From: Sporosarcina highlanderae
GTDB taxonomy: Bacteria; Bacillota; Bacilli; Bacillales_A; Planococcaceae
NCBI RefSeq assembly: GCF_030433715.1
Contig: NZ_JAROCC010000002.1
Coordinates: forward strand, 1 to 64,000
Direction: 5' to 3'
DNA length: 64,000 bases
A model generated the notes under the pieces. It was not told the DNA's origin, did no database searches, and worked only from the letters and a program-made list of their open reading frames with translations. The position numbers were made by a program, and so were the translations under genes. Within the stretch, counting starts at the first letter, position 1. Each line of letters starts with the position of its first letter. This document shows, piece by piece, positions 26,827 to 36,499 of the stretch.

Positions 26827-27987
26827 ATGAAAAAATCGATTCTTCTATTGATGTCTGTCCAATTTTTCGTTTATCTTGGATTTGGCATTATTATACCAAT
26901 CTTGCCGGAAGTCATTGTGCAACAGAACCTCTCTGAAATCCATGTGGGCGGATTGCTAACTGTTTATTCGCTTGCCTCCTTCTTTACCGCACCGCTTTGG
27001 GGTGCATTATCCGATCGGACAGGTCGTAAGAAACTAATAATCGTAGGCCTTATCGGCTTCAGTCTCAGCTTCTTCTTGTTCGCTTTCTTCATTGAAAATC
27101 TTACGATGCTCTACCTTTCACGTGTAGTAGGGGGTATTTTCTCCGGGGCATTATATACTGCGGTCACAGGGTTTGTTGGGGATATGACAACTGAAGAAAA
27201 TCGGAACAAGTATATGGGCTTGCTTGGCATGTCTATCGGTCTCGGGTTCATTTTCGGGCCTGCAATCGGTGGGGTGCTTGGTCACTACAGCCTCCAATTA
27301 CCATTTATCGGATCAGGAATATTGACATTGCTATTGGTAATCTACGCGGGCGTAATCCTGAAAGAGCCTGAACGTCTTGGGGAGGCCAACAAGCGTTCAT
27401 TGCTACCGAAGGGCGGAGCTATGCTTTGGCAATATCGGATTCGAAACTTGTTTCTACTCTCCTTTATGGTGACATTGATATTAGCTGGGATTGAGTCAAC
27501 ATTTCAATTATTCCAGATCTCAGCTATCAAGATTACCCCTAAACAAGTTGGGTACCTGTTCATGGCGAGCGGATTTGTCGATGCGGCCATTCAGGGCGGT
27601 GTTGTACGCCGCGTGAAGAACGGTTCAGAAACGAAATGGATAGTAGGTGCCCAGATTGTCACGGCTGTTGGACTGATTTTAATACCTTTCACAGGCAGCC
27701 TTTTCTGGGCAGGAGTCGCACTTGGCATATTTACAGCAGGAAACGCGCTTACACGGACAGTGCTCGTTTCATTGACATCGAAGGAATCGGGCGGAAAGTA
27801 CGGGACTGCAGCTGGCATGACGTATTCCATGGACAATATGGGGCGCATCATCGGGCCACTGTTATTCACCTATCTCTTCACAAGGGCGACAGGCGAGATT
27901 TACTTTATCTCCGCAACGCTCGCCATCATTTCCATCGTCTTCATTTTCTTGTATCACAAGTCTTCGAAGACATTGCGTTCTGCTTAA
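26827..27987 (+). CDS. MFS exporter, DHA1 drug-efflux type
   Basis: This 386-aa protein has 12 predicted membrane helices. Motif A is GALSDRTGRKK (loop 2-3) and the antiporter motif C region is GLGFIFGPAIGG in helix 5, typical of proton-coupled drug exporters of the NorA/TetA type. The substrate cannot be told. I use ATG at 26827; the frame from GTG 26812 adds only MGCLY and lacks a ribosome site. It follows copA after a terminator and is probably independent of it. Confidence 0.85.
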   Translation: MKKSILLLMSVQFFVYLGFGIIIPILPEVIVQQNLSEIHVGGLLTVYSLASFFTAPLWGALSDRTGRKKLIIVGLIGFSLSFFLFAFFIENLTMLYLSRVVGGIFSGALYTAVTGFVGDMTTEENRNKYMGLLGMSIGLGFIFGPAIGGVLGHYSLQLPFIGSGILTLLLVIYAGVILKEPERLGEANKRSLLPKGGAMLWQYRIRNLFLLSFMVTLILAGIESTFQLFQISAIKITPKQVGYLFMASGFVDAAIQGGVVRRVKNGSETKWIVGAQIVTAVGLILIPFTGSLFWAGVALGIFTAGNALTRTVLVSLTSKESGGKYGTAAGMTYSMDNMGRIIGPLLFTYLFTRATGEIYFISATLAIISIVFIFLYHKSSKTLRSA

Positions 27988-27998
27988 TTAACGTAAAT

Positions 27999-28036
27999 AA
28001 AAGGCATAACATATCGTGAAATATGTTATGCCTTTT
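27999..28036. terminator. Bidirectional terminator, MFS / tldE
   Basis: AAAAGGCATAACATAT (27999-28014) pairs perfectly with 28021-28036, loop CGTGAA, between convergent genes. Confidence 0.93.
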
Positions 28037-28052
28037 CATTTTCTATCGTAAT

Positions 28053-29405
28053 TTAATCAACCGTAACCGCCAAGCCCTTAATTTTCAACGATGGTGAACC
28101 AATGTACCCATTGAAACTCATCGGCGAGAAGATCAGGTCACTGCCGATTTCCTCAATGTCCTGGAGCACTTCAAAGAAGTTCCCCGCTACAGTCATTTGT
28201 TTCGTTGGACCGGCAATCTTGCCGTCCTTTACGTAATAGCCGTCAGCCGCCAATGAAAAGTCGCCTGAAATCGGATCCGCTCCAGAGTGCAACCCAGCCA
28301 AACCGGTAATAATGATGCCTTCCTCAAGCCCCGCGTAAAGCTGCTCATACGGTTGACTCGCAGGTTCAATATAGAAATTGGACGGGCTCACTTCGACTGA
28401 ACCCCGATATGAACCACGATGTGCATGCCCTGTTGTCTCCACGCCATCTTTTTTCGCTGTTTTCAAGTTGTGGAAGTAAGTTTGTAAGTTCCCTTCCTCT
28501 ACAATGTTAAGCTTTCGCGTAGGAACCCCTTCCGAATCGAATGTCGCACTTTGAATCCCCTCTAGAAGAAACGGGTTATCCACCAAATTCACATGGTCTG
28601 CTGCAATCTTCTGATCCAGCTTTCCTTTAAGGCGGGATCGGTTATCCTGTACAGCCTGGGCAGAGAAAGAGGATGTGAATGTTGACAAAAGAGAAGCCGC
28701 TGCTTCATTTTTCAAGACAACAGGGTAATTTTTATTTGGATAATTCCTTCCTCCCAACATGCTTAAGCCTTGTTCTACGACCTCTTTTACAATCCCGTCT
28801 GCGTCAAGTTCATTAAAATCCTTAGTGATTCTAAAAACAAACCCGGATTTTAATTCATCGTTTTCCTCGACAAGGATCGATACGTAAAATAGCAGGAAGT
28901 TATTCGATTCCTTTAGCTCCAACCCTTTATCATGGAAAAGGCCCTTTTCCGATTTCTGGTTCTGCATTTGAGTTCCTGTGACCTTCTTCACTCTTGGATC
29001 GTATGAAAGAATTTTCTGTTCCACTTGCTTCAAGAACTCAATCATGTCTTCCGGCTTAACCGTATCCAATTCACTGCTATAGAATTGGACTTTTTCATAC
29101 TCCGCTTTATCGGTAAATAACTCTTCCGGTTCACTCTCGATCAGTTCCGCATTTTCCACTGCATTTTCCAGCAAGAATGCAACAGATTCCTCATCGAATT
29201 TCTCTGTGTAGGCGTAACCTGTTTTCCCATTATACAATCCCCTCACCGATGCTCCTTGAACATCGGAAAAGTCGTATTTATCCACTTCACCTTCAAATAA
29301 CCTAATCGTAAGACTCTCTTTTTTCTCATAATAGAGTTCAAGATCAGTAAATCCTATTTTCTCGCCTTCAGCAAACAGCCGCTCCTTCAATTGTTCAATG
29401 CTCAT
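28053..29405 (-). CDS. tldE: TldE/PmbA family protein
   Basis: This 450-aa member of the TldD/TldE metalloprotease superfamily lacks the HExxxH zinc site, as expected of TldE/PmbA subunits. It partners TldD in a complex that trims unfolded or modified peptides; in E. coli the pair matures microcin B17 and degrades the antitoxin CcdA. C-terminal SGDFSLAADGYYVKDGK and GNFFEVLQDIEEIGSD are family features. It starts 4 nt after the tldD stop with GGAGG. Confidence 0.93.
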   Translation of the reverse strand: MSIEQLKERLFAEGEKIGFTDLELYYEKKESLTIRLFEGEVDKYDFSDVQGASVRGLYNGKTGYAYTEKFDEESVAFLLENAVENAELIESEPEELFTDKAEYEKVQFYSSELDTVKPEDMIEFLKQVEQKILSYDPRVKKVTGTQMQNQKSEKGLFHDKGLELKESNNFLLFYVSILVEENDELKSGFVFRITKDFNELDADGIVKEVVEQGLSMLGGRNYPNKNYPVVLKNEAAASLLSTFTSSFSAQAVQDNRSRLKGKLDQKIAADHVNLVDNPFLLEGIQSATFDSEGVPTRKLNIVEEGNLQTYFHNLKTAKKDGVETTGHAHRGSYRGSVEVSPSNFYIEPASQPYEQLYAGLEEGIIITGLAGLHSGADPISGDFSLAADGYYVKDGKIAGPTKQMTVAGNFFEVLQDIEEIGSDLIFSPMSFNGYIGSPSLKIKGLAVTVD

Positions 29406-29408
29406 TTG

Positions 29409-30800
29409 TTATGCCTCCTTTCCGCCGACCGTAATTTCACTTACACGTACCATCGGTTGCCCTACATTCACTGGCAAGCTACCACTTGACGAGCCGCACA
29501 TTCCAGCTCCGTGGCCTAAATTATTGCCGACGCGATCGATATCCAGTATCGTTTTCGCCCCGTTCCCAATCAGTGTCGCACCACGAATAGGCTTCTCAAT
29601 TTTTCCATTCTTGACCAAGTACGCCTCATTAATGGCAAAGTTGAAATCTCCAGTTCCAGGATTTACCGAACCACCACCCATGTATTTCGCGTAAATGCCG
29701 TATTCCGTATCCGCGATGATTTCTTCTGGCGTAGATTTTCCTGGAGCGATGTACGTATTTGTCATCCGGGATGTCGGCGCAAATCTGTATGACTGCCTGC
29801 GGCTTGACCCTGTTGACTCCATTCCCATCCGTCTGCCGTTTAGTTTATCAATCATATAACCTTTCAGAATACCGTCTTCAATAAGCACATTTTTACGGGA
29901 TTTCTCGCCTTCGTCATCAATATTGAGTGAGCCCCACTCGTTTTCAAGCGTCCCATCGTCAATGTATGTAACAAGATCTGACGCTACTTTTTCTCCTAAT
30001 TTATTCGCGAATACTGAAGCATTTTTCGCAACTGAAGTCGCTTCAAGACTATGCCCGCAAGCTTCATGGAAAATGACTCCTCCAAATTCATTGTCGATAA
30101 TGACAGGGAATTTCCCACTCGGCGCCGGATCAGCATGTAGCATCGTTTTGGCAATCCGGGCAGATTCCTTCGCATAATGATTTAAATCGAGGTTTTCGAT
30201 AAACTCAAAGCCTTGATACGCGCCAGGACCATAAAAACCAGTCTGCATATCCGTTCCGTTTGAAGCGATGGATACCATAGACATCCGGCTTCTCACCCGC
30301 TTGTCCTCCACAAACTTCCCTTCGGAATTGGCAATTAGCACATTTTGCTCCTCATCAATCAAGTTAACGATAGCTTGCACGATTTCCGAATCATAGTTTC
30401 TGATAATATCATTCGCGTTACGCATCACAGCAAGCTTTCGGGATTTAGCTGCTTCAGTTGGCATGATTTTTATTGGATGGAGCATTGAAACCGATTCTTT
30501 GAGGAGCGGGATTATCGTCGTCTTCCCATCCTTCTTCCCTTGAATGGCTTGCGCAGCTGTATGAGCAGCTTTCAAAAGCCCCTCTCTTGTGAAGTCATTC
30601 GTGTAAGCATAGACGCTTTGTAACCCAAGAAACACACGTATTCCAACGCCAAAATCTCGTCCAGACAAATTCTTCTCTAAACGAGAATTTTGAAGGACCA
30701 TATGATTCGTGTACCGATCTTCAACAAACACTTCCGAAAAATCGCCGCCCGTTTCAAGTGCAGCTTGCAACACATCTTCAATAAGCGCTTTGTTCAGCAT
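29409..30800 (-). CDS. tldD: TldD family zinc metalloprotease
   Basis: This 463-aa catalytic TldD subunit has the zinc motif H245-E246-x3-H250 in FHEACGHSLEA and the C-terminal GAGMCGSSSGSLPVNVGQP signature with a conserved Cys. With TldE it forms a heterodimeric peptidase. AGGGGG precedes the ATG. No peptide-modification genes are adjacent, so a housekeeping role is likelier than natural-product maturation. Confidence 0.94.
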   Translation of the reverse strand: MLNKALIEDVLQAALETGGDFSEVFVEDRYTNHMVLQNSRLEKNLSGRDFGVGIRVFLGLQSVYAYTNDFTREGLLKAAHTAAQAIQGKKDGKTTIIPLLKESVSMLHPIKIMPTEAAKSRKLAVMRNANDIIRNYDSEIVQAIVNLIDEEQNVLIANSEGKFVEDKRVRSRMSMVSIASNGTDMQTGFYGPGAYQGFEFIENLDLNHYAKESARIAKTMLHADPAPSGKFPVIIDNEFGGVIFHEACGHSLEATSVAKNASVFANKLGEKVASDLVTYIDDGTLENEWGSLNIDDEGEKSRKNVLIEDGILKGYMIDKLNGRRMGMESTGSSRRQSYRFAPTSRMTNTYIAPGKSTPEEIIADTEYGIYAKYMGGGSVNPGTGDFNFAINEAYLVKNGKIEKPIRGATLIGNGAKTILDIDRVGNNLGHGAGMCGSSSGSLPVNVGQPMVRVSEITVGGKEA

Positions 30801-30930
30801 AATTTTCCCCCTGTTCCTATTTTTCTAATAACGATACATATAGGTATACGTTTCATTATGAGAATAGTTTCATTTTTATATTTACAGAATCTACTCATTA
30901 CGAATAGATCTCCATACTTTCCCTTAGACC

Positions 30931-32199
30931 TCAGTTCGCCAATATGCTGTTTCTCGATAAAAGCTCAAAAGCCTTCTTCACATCCAAATCTTCTCCAATA
31001 TGCTTAGGTGTCCAAGGGATATGAATATGCGGCGTGACGCCGACACCTGTCATCCCTAACCCTTTGTCGATCCGGGAAAGACGAGATGACGGATACATCA
31101 ACTCGATCCCTTCCTCCCACTTCATGCTCACCAAATTTGCGTAGTCATTCAACCCCATTGTCGCTCTGCCTATGACTGTCACTTTACTCGATTTCTTGAC
31201 GCCTTCGACGAATGAATCACCCGAACTGCCGCAGAAGACATCTGCCAAGACAATGACTGAGGAAGGATTCTTGGATCCTTTTACGAATGTTTCACTTACC
31301 ATGTCGCCAAAGTCGAATTCAACGAAGCCCTTTCCGCGGTTGCGTTCCCATTCACGTTTAAAGACTGACAAAAACCATTTTGACTGCTCATCATCTGTCG
31401 CTGCGAGCGCTTCCTCTAACTCAGGCAAAATACGATCTGCACTGGCTTTCGTACAATTGAATAACATTTTATCGCCCGAATTCGAAAACTCAACTCCCTC
31501 TTCAGGCATTAAGTATGGAATAAATGGATAAAAGCTCGAATCGCTCCCCCCATAATTCACACGCACATCGATAATCCACTGATCCGCTGTGTCAAGCATC
31601 TCTTTATTTTCTTCGACCATTTTCACGATGGCATCCGGATTTGCAAAGTCAGTCAACGTAATAAAAGCGACTCCTTCTCTTTCTTCCACCGAATAGGTCG
31701 GGACATAAGGCTTTTTATCAAATAAGCCGAATGTAAATGTCCGCGTTCCATTCTCGTCTTCTACTTCACCTTCCGAATAAAGCATTAGAATTGGTGCCCA
31801 ACTTTCCCGCTCAGGATGGTTTTCATTCAACCGCGCATGATGCAACTCCTTCAATTCACTTATGCTTTTACCCCCCAACGAAACGAAACTCATTCCTAAT
31901 TGAAGACGCTCTTCCGAATCCACTTCCGTGACGTACAGTCGCTCTTCATAGCGGCGCACTTTGAAGCCGCGATTTTTCGGCGTTTCATTTTCCGCATTTT
32001 CCATAACGAAATGAATATGTTGATCGTTGAAATCCAACAAGTATTCTTCAACGATTTCCTTGAATTCCATCTTCGACAGCCAATCATTTCCTTTAATCAA
32101 TTCAAGGAAATGATCCGGTCTGTCACAACCTCGCTTATCATTGCAGCCCGCGTAATCGTTATGCATGATCTGAATAATTTCTTTAAAAATCTTCTCCAA
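30931..32199 (-). CDS. S41-family peptidase-like protein, cytoplasmic
   Basis: This roughly 422-aa protein has a tail-specific-protease-like C-terminal half: a beta-rich FITLTDFANPDAIVK core, IIDVRVNYGGSD, and VLADVFCGSSGDSFVEG, where the second Ser of CGSSGD is the expected nucleophile. There is no signal peptide and no clear PDZ domain, unlike the secreted CtpA/CtpB proteases, so it likely acts in the cytoplasm. The start is ambiguous: GTG at 32205 or TTG at 32199; the TTG has AAGGGG 7 nt upstream. It lies 10-15 nt after an MFS gene, perhaps cotranscribed. Confidence 0.78.
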   Translation of the reverse strand: MEKIFKEIIQIMHNDYAGCNDKRGCDRPDHFLELIKGNDWLSKMEFKEIVEEYLLDFNDQHIHFVMENAENETPKNRGFKVRRYEERLYVTEVDSEERLQLGMSFVSLGGKSISELKELHHARLNENHPERESWAPILMLYSEGEVEDENGTRTFTFGLFDKKPYVPTYSVEEREGVAFITLTDFANPDAIVKMVEENKEMLDTADQWIIDVRVNYGGSDSSFYPFIPYLMPEEGVEFSNSGDKMLFNCTKASADRILPELEEALAATDDEQSKWFLSVFKREWERNRGKGFVEFDFGDMVSETFVKGSKNPSSVIVLADVFCGSSGDSFVEGVKKSSKVTVIGRATMGLNDYANLVSMKWEEGIELMYPSSRLSRIDKGLGMTGVGVTPHIHIPWTPKHIGEDLDVKKAFELLSRNSILAN

Positions 32200-32214
32200 T
32201 TTCACACCCCTTTT

Positions 32215-33516
32215 TTATAGTTCTGATACAGCCTTTGCTTTCACAGCTTTCCGTTCTCCAAGCTCCGGATGCGCCTTTCGAACAACTGACGGCCTCGCTA
32301 ACACAAGGACTACCCCGATTAGTAACAGACTGGAAACAATAAGAATCCACTGTGCTGGTAACACATCATATAGGAAGCCGTATAAAACCATTCCTAATGG
32401 CATGAGTGCCATCGCCATCGTTTCGAGAATGGAAAAGACACGTCCTTTGTAATCGTCATCGATCATCTTTTGCATCATAACCATGAATGGTGTATTGACA
32501 ATGATTTGAGTCAATCCGAAGCCGAACAATAGCATTGCATAATATGCGAACATCAATGAGTATGGCATGGAAATGATAAGCGGTAATGCTACCCCACTCA
32601 TAAGTAAAGCCATACCAATGATTCCTCGCTTCCCAACTAATAGGGGAAACTTCACTTCTTTCCGCATTGATAAGTAAAGCGACATGAGCAACATCCCTAC
32701 AGCTAATGCACCATCAATTAGACCAAAATGCTCCGGCTCCATTTTCAGCTTTTCAATGAGGATGAAGGAGTGGCCGACCATGAACGCACCGAATAGGAAA
32801 TTGATAAATAATGAAATCCAAATGATCGCCATGATAACCGGTTGTAGCTTCAAATAGGAAAGTCCTGCTCTCATACTTTGCAACATCGATTCTTTTGGCG
32901 CCCCTTCTACAACTTCTTTCCTTTTCGCGAAAAGCTTGAAATTCATCGTCGATTCAAGAAGCACTGCAACCATTGAAGCTGTCATGTACATAATGAGGAA
33001 CACATGCATCGGTACTGTGCCATAGAGCACACCAGCAATTGCTGGACTGCCGATTGCCGCAAAAGAAATTGACATTTGATTCAATGACATCGCCTTTTGA
33101 ATACGGGATTCATCGACCAGTCCTGTTATCGATGAACTGAATGTCACTCCAGAAAAAGTGGAAGTTACGGCTAAAACAGCTGTAGTAGCATAAATTGCAA
33201 TAAGTGAAATTCCTGAAGTTAGACTGATCGTAAGAAGGCCACCTATAGCCAATGTTGAAGCAATCTGCGCTGTAATGATAATTGTCTTTCTCGAATATCG
33301 ATCCGCAACATAACCGGCAAATGGTGCCATAAGTGTTCGAGGCAAAATGCTGCAAATCAAGTTTGTTGCAAAGCTTGTCGCAGACCCTGTCAATTGTAAA
33401 ATATAAAAACTGACAGCAAATGCATATACTTGTGCGCCAAATGATGAAATAAGTTTGCTGATCGTAAACGTCCAAAGATGATACGTCGCTCTCTTTAATT
33501 TTATCACTTCACTCAA
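32215..33516 (-). CDS. MFS exporter, macrolide-efflux/EntS-like
   Basis: This 433-aa 12-helix permease has the motif-A-like GYVADRYSRKT and SLTSGISL/SGVTFSSSITGLVDESRIQKAMSLNQ segments typical of the MFS_3 (EntS, MefA) group, which export drugs or siderophores. I use TTG at 33516, 7 nt after GGAG; the longer frame to 33585 crosses the promoter. A consensus sigma-A promoter between two identical-arm palindromes lies upstream, divergent from an XRE-TPR regulator gene. Confidence 0.83.
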   Translation of the reverse strand: MSEVIKLKRATYHLWTFTISKLISSFGAQVYAFAVSFYILQLTGSATSFATNLICSILPRTLMAPFAGYVADRYSRKTIIITAQIASTLAIGGLLTISLTSGISLIAIYATTAVLAVTSTFSGVTFSSSITGLVDESRIQKAMSLNQMSISFAAIGSPAIAGVLYGTVPMHVFLIMYMTASMVAVLLESTMNFKLFAKRKEVVEGAPKESMLQSMRAGLSYLKLQPVIMAIIWISLFINFLFGAFMVGHSFILIEKLKMEPEHFGLIDGALAVGMLLMSLYLSMRKEVKFPLLVGKRGIIGMALLMSGVALPLIISMPYSLMFAYYAMLLFGFGLTQIIVNTPFMVMMQKMIDDDYKGRVFSILETMAMALMPLGMVLYGFLYDVLPAQWILIVSSLLLIGVVLVLARPSVVRKAHPELGERKAVKAKAVSEL

Positions 33517-33537
33517 AATAGTCACTCCATTCAATAA

Positions 33538-33554
33538 GTTTAATCTGGTTAAAC
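33538..33554. promoter_or_regulatory. Operator-like palindrome 1 (downstream of the MFS -10)
   Basis: GTTTAATCTGGTTAAAC has arms GTTTAA/TTAAAC. It lies between the MFS -10 and its start codon. Confidence 0.75.
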
Positions 33555-33556
33555 AA

Positions 33557-33585
33557 ATAATACCATGGCCCCTCTTCCATTTCAA
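33557..33585 (-). promoter_or_regulatory. Sigma-A promoter of the MFS exporter gene
   Basis: Minus strand TTGAAA (33580-33585), 17-nt spacer, TATTAT (33557-33562). It lies exactly between the two GTTTAA palindromes. Confidence 0.82.
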
Positions 33586-33591
33586 GCAAAA

Positions 33592-33608
33592 GTTTAATAT
33601 AATTAAAC
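33592..33608. promoter_or_regulatory. Operator-like palindrome 2 (upstream of the MFS -35)
   Basis: GTTTAATATAATTAAAC has arms GTTTAAT/ATTAAAC and contains TATAAT (33598-33603) reading toward the regulator gene, so binding here could also control the regulator. It is centred 54 bp from palindrome 1. Confidence 0.75.
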
Positions 33609-33684
33609 AAGGTTCATAGAATTATTGTATGACAGTTTTTTTGCGAAGTTCTCGTTTACCACCAAAAAATCGGAGGTGTTCCCC

Positions 33685-34908
33685 ATGCAAACATTAGGCG
33701 AACGGATCAGGGTGCTACGTAAACAGCGAAAACTTACATTGGAAGCATTGGCGGGAGAGCAGCTTACAAAAGGGATGCTCAGTTTAATCGAAAACAATAA
33801 AGCGAATCCATCGATGGAGAGCCTTTCATATATAGCCGAGCGTCTTGGCGTTGAAGTGTCCAAACTATTGGAGGAAGTGAATCCTCAGGAATTGCGGGAT
33901 TTGTTGAAAACTGTAGAGAAACTTTTCACTGTTGAAGTTGACGAATTGACGGATGAATATAAGCAGATTCTTGCATTAGTGGAGCCTTATGTGGAGAAAT
34001 TGTCGCAGGGATATGAGGCGGCCAGGCTTTTGGAGATTTATAGTCGCGCCCTTTATTATGAGAAGAAGGACGGCTGGCAGGAACTTTTAAATAAGGCTGG
34101 GGCTATATATGACCAAATGAATATTATTCGTCGTCTTGCAGCGGTCGGTATGTTCCGATCGATGGTAAAATTCACGGAGCATGATTACGAAAGCGCGCTT
34201 GAAATCTTATTGAAGGAGAGATCCGAAATAGAAGAGCGAAGCGTGTTCATCGACTCCCTCACCCGACTTGACTTCGACTATTTGGAGGCGGTGCTCCACT
34301 ATGCAGTAGGCGATGCTGATGAGGCGATCCGCGTTATGAATGCAGGGATTGAATTTTCGAAGGAGAATCAGGTTTTCTATCGCATCGATCATTTGTACAG
34401 GTTGGCGACATTCCATGCGATGATGAACGAGGATATTGAGTCGATGGAGTATTACGAGCGCAAACTTTTGTTATATGGAGAGTTTGCTGATGATAAAGAA
34501 GCGATGTTTTTTACGAGATTCGCGAAAGTTCATTATTTGACCTCCTATAAAAAAGAGTATGAGGCAGCAATGGAGCTGATCGATGCCCATTATGATGAAC
34601 ATAATCTTACAAATTGGCATACTCCATATTCATACATGGAAAGAGGCAAGGCGCTATATGGCCTTGGCAAATTTAAAGAAGCGCTATCCTGTTTCGGGAA
34701 AATAATAATAGCAGATTACATCCACCATCCATTCGATTTATCCATCTTCTATGAAAAAGATGCATATGCTGCGCTTTGTCATATAGAGTTAGGGAATAAA
34801 GCGGAAGCACACCGTTCCATTGAGATAGCTGTGAACAATGTATCCAACATGCCAAGAACACCTTATAAAGACTTTATCATGCAAACCTTTGAATCCATCG
34901 AGAAATAA
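33685..34908 (+). CDS. XRE-family HTH regulator with TPR domain
   Basis: This 407-aa protein has an N-terminal XRE helix-turn-helix (about 5-60: LGERIRVLRKQRKLTLEAL, then GMLSLIENNKANPSMESLSYIAERLGV) and about 300 residues of TPR-like helical repeats. The layout resembles RRNPP regulators (PlcR, NprR), which bind short peptides, but I see no propeptide gene beside it. ATG at 33685 has GGAGGTG; the frame from 33625 lacks a site. It is divergent from the MFS gene and is the natural candidate to bind the intervening palindromes. Confidence 0.83.
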   Translation: MQTLGERIRVLRKQRKLTLEALAGEQLTKGMLSLIENNKANPSMESLSYIAERLGVEVSKLLEEVNPQELRDLLKTVEKLFTVEVDELTDEYKQILALVEPYVEKLSQGYEAARLLEIYSRALYYEKKDGWQELLNKAGAIYDQMNIIRRLAAVGMFRSMVKFTEHDYESALEILLKERSEIEERSVFIDSLTRLDFDYLEAVLHYAVGDADEAIRVMNAGIEFSKENQVFYRIDHLYRLATFHAMMNEDIESMEYYERKLLLYGEFADDKEAMFFTRFAKVHYLTSYKKEYEAAMELIDAHYDEHNLTNWHTPYSYMERGKALYGLGKFKEALSCFGKIIIADYIHHPFDLSIFYEKDAYAALCHIELGNKAEAHRSIEIAVNNVSNMPRTPYKDFIMQTFESIEK

Positions 34909-34910
34909 AT

Positions 34911-34950
34911 AAAACGCCGCAAAAGCGTAAAAGCTTTTGCGGCGTTTTTT
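34911..34950. terminator. Bidirectional terminator, XRE-TPR / tcyP
   Basis: AACGCCGCAAAAGC (34913-34926) pairs perfectly with 34933-34946 and is flanked by T/A runs on both sides. Confidence 0.95.
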
Positions 34951-34951
34951 A

Positions 34952-36343
34952 TTATGCTTCAATTGATTGATTTTCAATCGAACCGTTATAAATATCCTTA
35001 TCCAATTCCCCACCGGCTCTTGCAGTTGCAACTCCAGCGGTCATTGAACCACTGACGTTCAACGCAGTACGACCCATATCGATAAGCGGTTCAACCGAAA
35101 TCAATAGACCCGCTAACGCAACTGGAAGATTCAATGCAGATAGTACAAGGATTGCAGAGAATGTTGCCCCACCGCCGACTCCTGCTACCCCGAATGAACT
35201 GATGGCAACTACGACAATCAATGTGAGAAGGAAAGTCGGTTCCAGCGGATTTTGTCCGACTGTCGGTGCAATCATGATTGCAAGCATAGCCGGGTAAACC
35301 CCTGCGCAACCGTTCTGTCCGATTGATAAACCGAATGAGCCCGCAAAGTTCGCAACGCCATCCGGAACACCAAGACGATCGGTTTGCGTTTTGATGTTAA
35401 GTGGTAATGTACCTGCACTGGATCTTGACGAGAAAGCGAATAGTAATGCTTCCGCTGTTTTTTTCACATACGTAATTGGGTTAAGTCCGGAAATCGAGAT
35501 AATTACCAAGTGAATGATGAACATGATAATCAATGCGACATATGAAGCAAGAACGAATTTACCAAGACTGTAGATGGCCGCGAAATCCGATGTGGCGACA
35601 GTTCTTGCAATGATCGCCAAAATACCATAAGGCGTCAAACGCAAAACGATTCGTACAACACCCATAATTAAGGAATAAAGGGCATCTATTCCCTTCTTCA
35701 CTAAGTTCGCGTTCTCTTCATCACGTCTTACAAGTGCCAAATAGGCAAATCCAAGAAACGCTGCGAAGATGACGACACCGATTGTCGAAGTAGGACGCGC
35801 ACCTGTAAAGTCAAGGAATGGATTTGCTGGCAAAAGATCAAGAATTTGATTCGGCAATGCCTTATCCGCCATACCAGCAGAACGCTCTTCTATGGAGAGG
35901 CCTCTTGCAGTTTCCGCCTCACCTTGAACAATTTCAGATGCGTCCAAGCCAAATAGTAATGAAGCTGAGATTCCAACGATGGCTGCGATTGCAGTCGTCC
36001 CTACAAGAATCCCTAAAATCATTCCCGCCATCTTCCCGAAGTTCTTGCCTATTGTCACTTTCGTGAAGGCGCCAAGTATCGAAATGAAAACAAGTGGCAC
36101 AACGATCATTTGTAGAAGCTTCACATAGCCGGTGCCTACAATATTAAACCAACTAACCGATTCAGCAAGAATCTCCGAATCTGCCCCATACGCGATATGC
36201 AATATGAATCCGAAAAGGATTCCGAGTCCGAGGCCCGTAAATACTCTTTTAGAAAACGAAACCTTTTTGCGGTGCATAGTATAGAGAATCCCAACTAAAA
36301 GCAAAAAGCTAACGATATTGATTAACAATAAGAATGTATCCAA
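34952..36343 (-). CDS. tcyP: L-cystine symporter TcyP (dicarboxylate/amino acid:cation symporter family)
   Basis: This 463-aa protein has the DAACS fold: eight helices plus two re-entrant loops, with the SSRSSAGTLPLNI serine-rich loop and IGQNGCAGVYPAML substrate-site motif. Length and motifs match B. subtilis TcyP, a high-affinity Na+-coupled cystine importer. AAGGGGG precedes the ATG. A near-consensus sigma-A promoter lies just upstream. Confidence 0.92.
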   Translation of the reverse strand: MDTFLLLINIVSFLLLVGILYTMHRKKVSFSKRVFTGLGLGILFGFILHIAYGADSEILAESVSWFNIVGTGYVKLLQMIVVPLVFISILGAFTKVTIGKNFGKMAGMILGILVGTTAIAAIVGISASLLFGLDASEIVQGEAETARGLSIEERSAGMADKALPNQILDLLPANPFLDFTGARPTSTIGVVIFAAFLGFAYLALVRRDEENANLVKKGIDALYSLIMGVVRIVLRLTPYGILAIIARTVATSDFAAIYSLGKFVLASYVALIIMFIIHLVIISISGLNPITYVKKTAEALLFAFSSRSSAGTLPLNIKTQTDRLGVPDGVANFAGSFGLSIGQNGCAGVYPAMLAIMIAPTVGQNPLEPTFLLTLIVVVAISSFGVAGVGGGATFSAILVLSALNLPVALAGLLISVEPLIDMGRTALNVSGSMTAGVATARAGGELDKDIYNGSIENQSIEA

Positions 36344-36384
36344 TTCTTTCTTTCCCCCTTGTAAAGGTTTAACACTATAATATG

Positions 36385-36413
36385 ACTATAATCCCCTAAT
36401 TCTTATCTGTCAA
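36385..36413 (-). promoter_or_regulatory. Sigma-A promoter of tcyP
   Basis: Minus strand TTGACA (36408-36413), 17 nt, TATAGT (36385-36390). ATTATAG is repeated twice around the -10. B. subtilis tcyP is repressed by CymR, but I could not confirm a CymR box here. Confidence 0.85.
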
Positions 36414-36499
36414 GTAGGTTTTATTTTAAAAGAGTATTCTATTATTTTTCGAACTATTTTCTGTATACTAATAGGGAGTATCAGTAAAGGAGGGCGTAT

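Noticed and set aside
36344..36499. S-box or T-box riboswitch before tcyP
   Set aside because: The region has a plain promoter close to the start codon and no room for an aptamer or anti-terminator.
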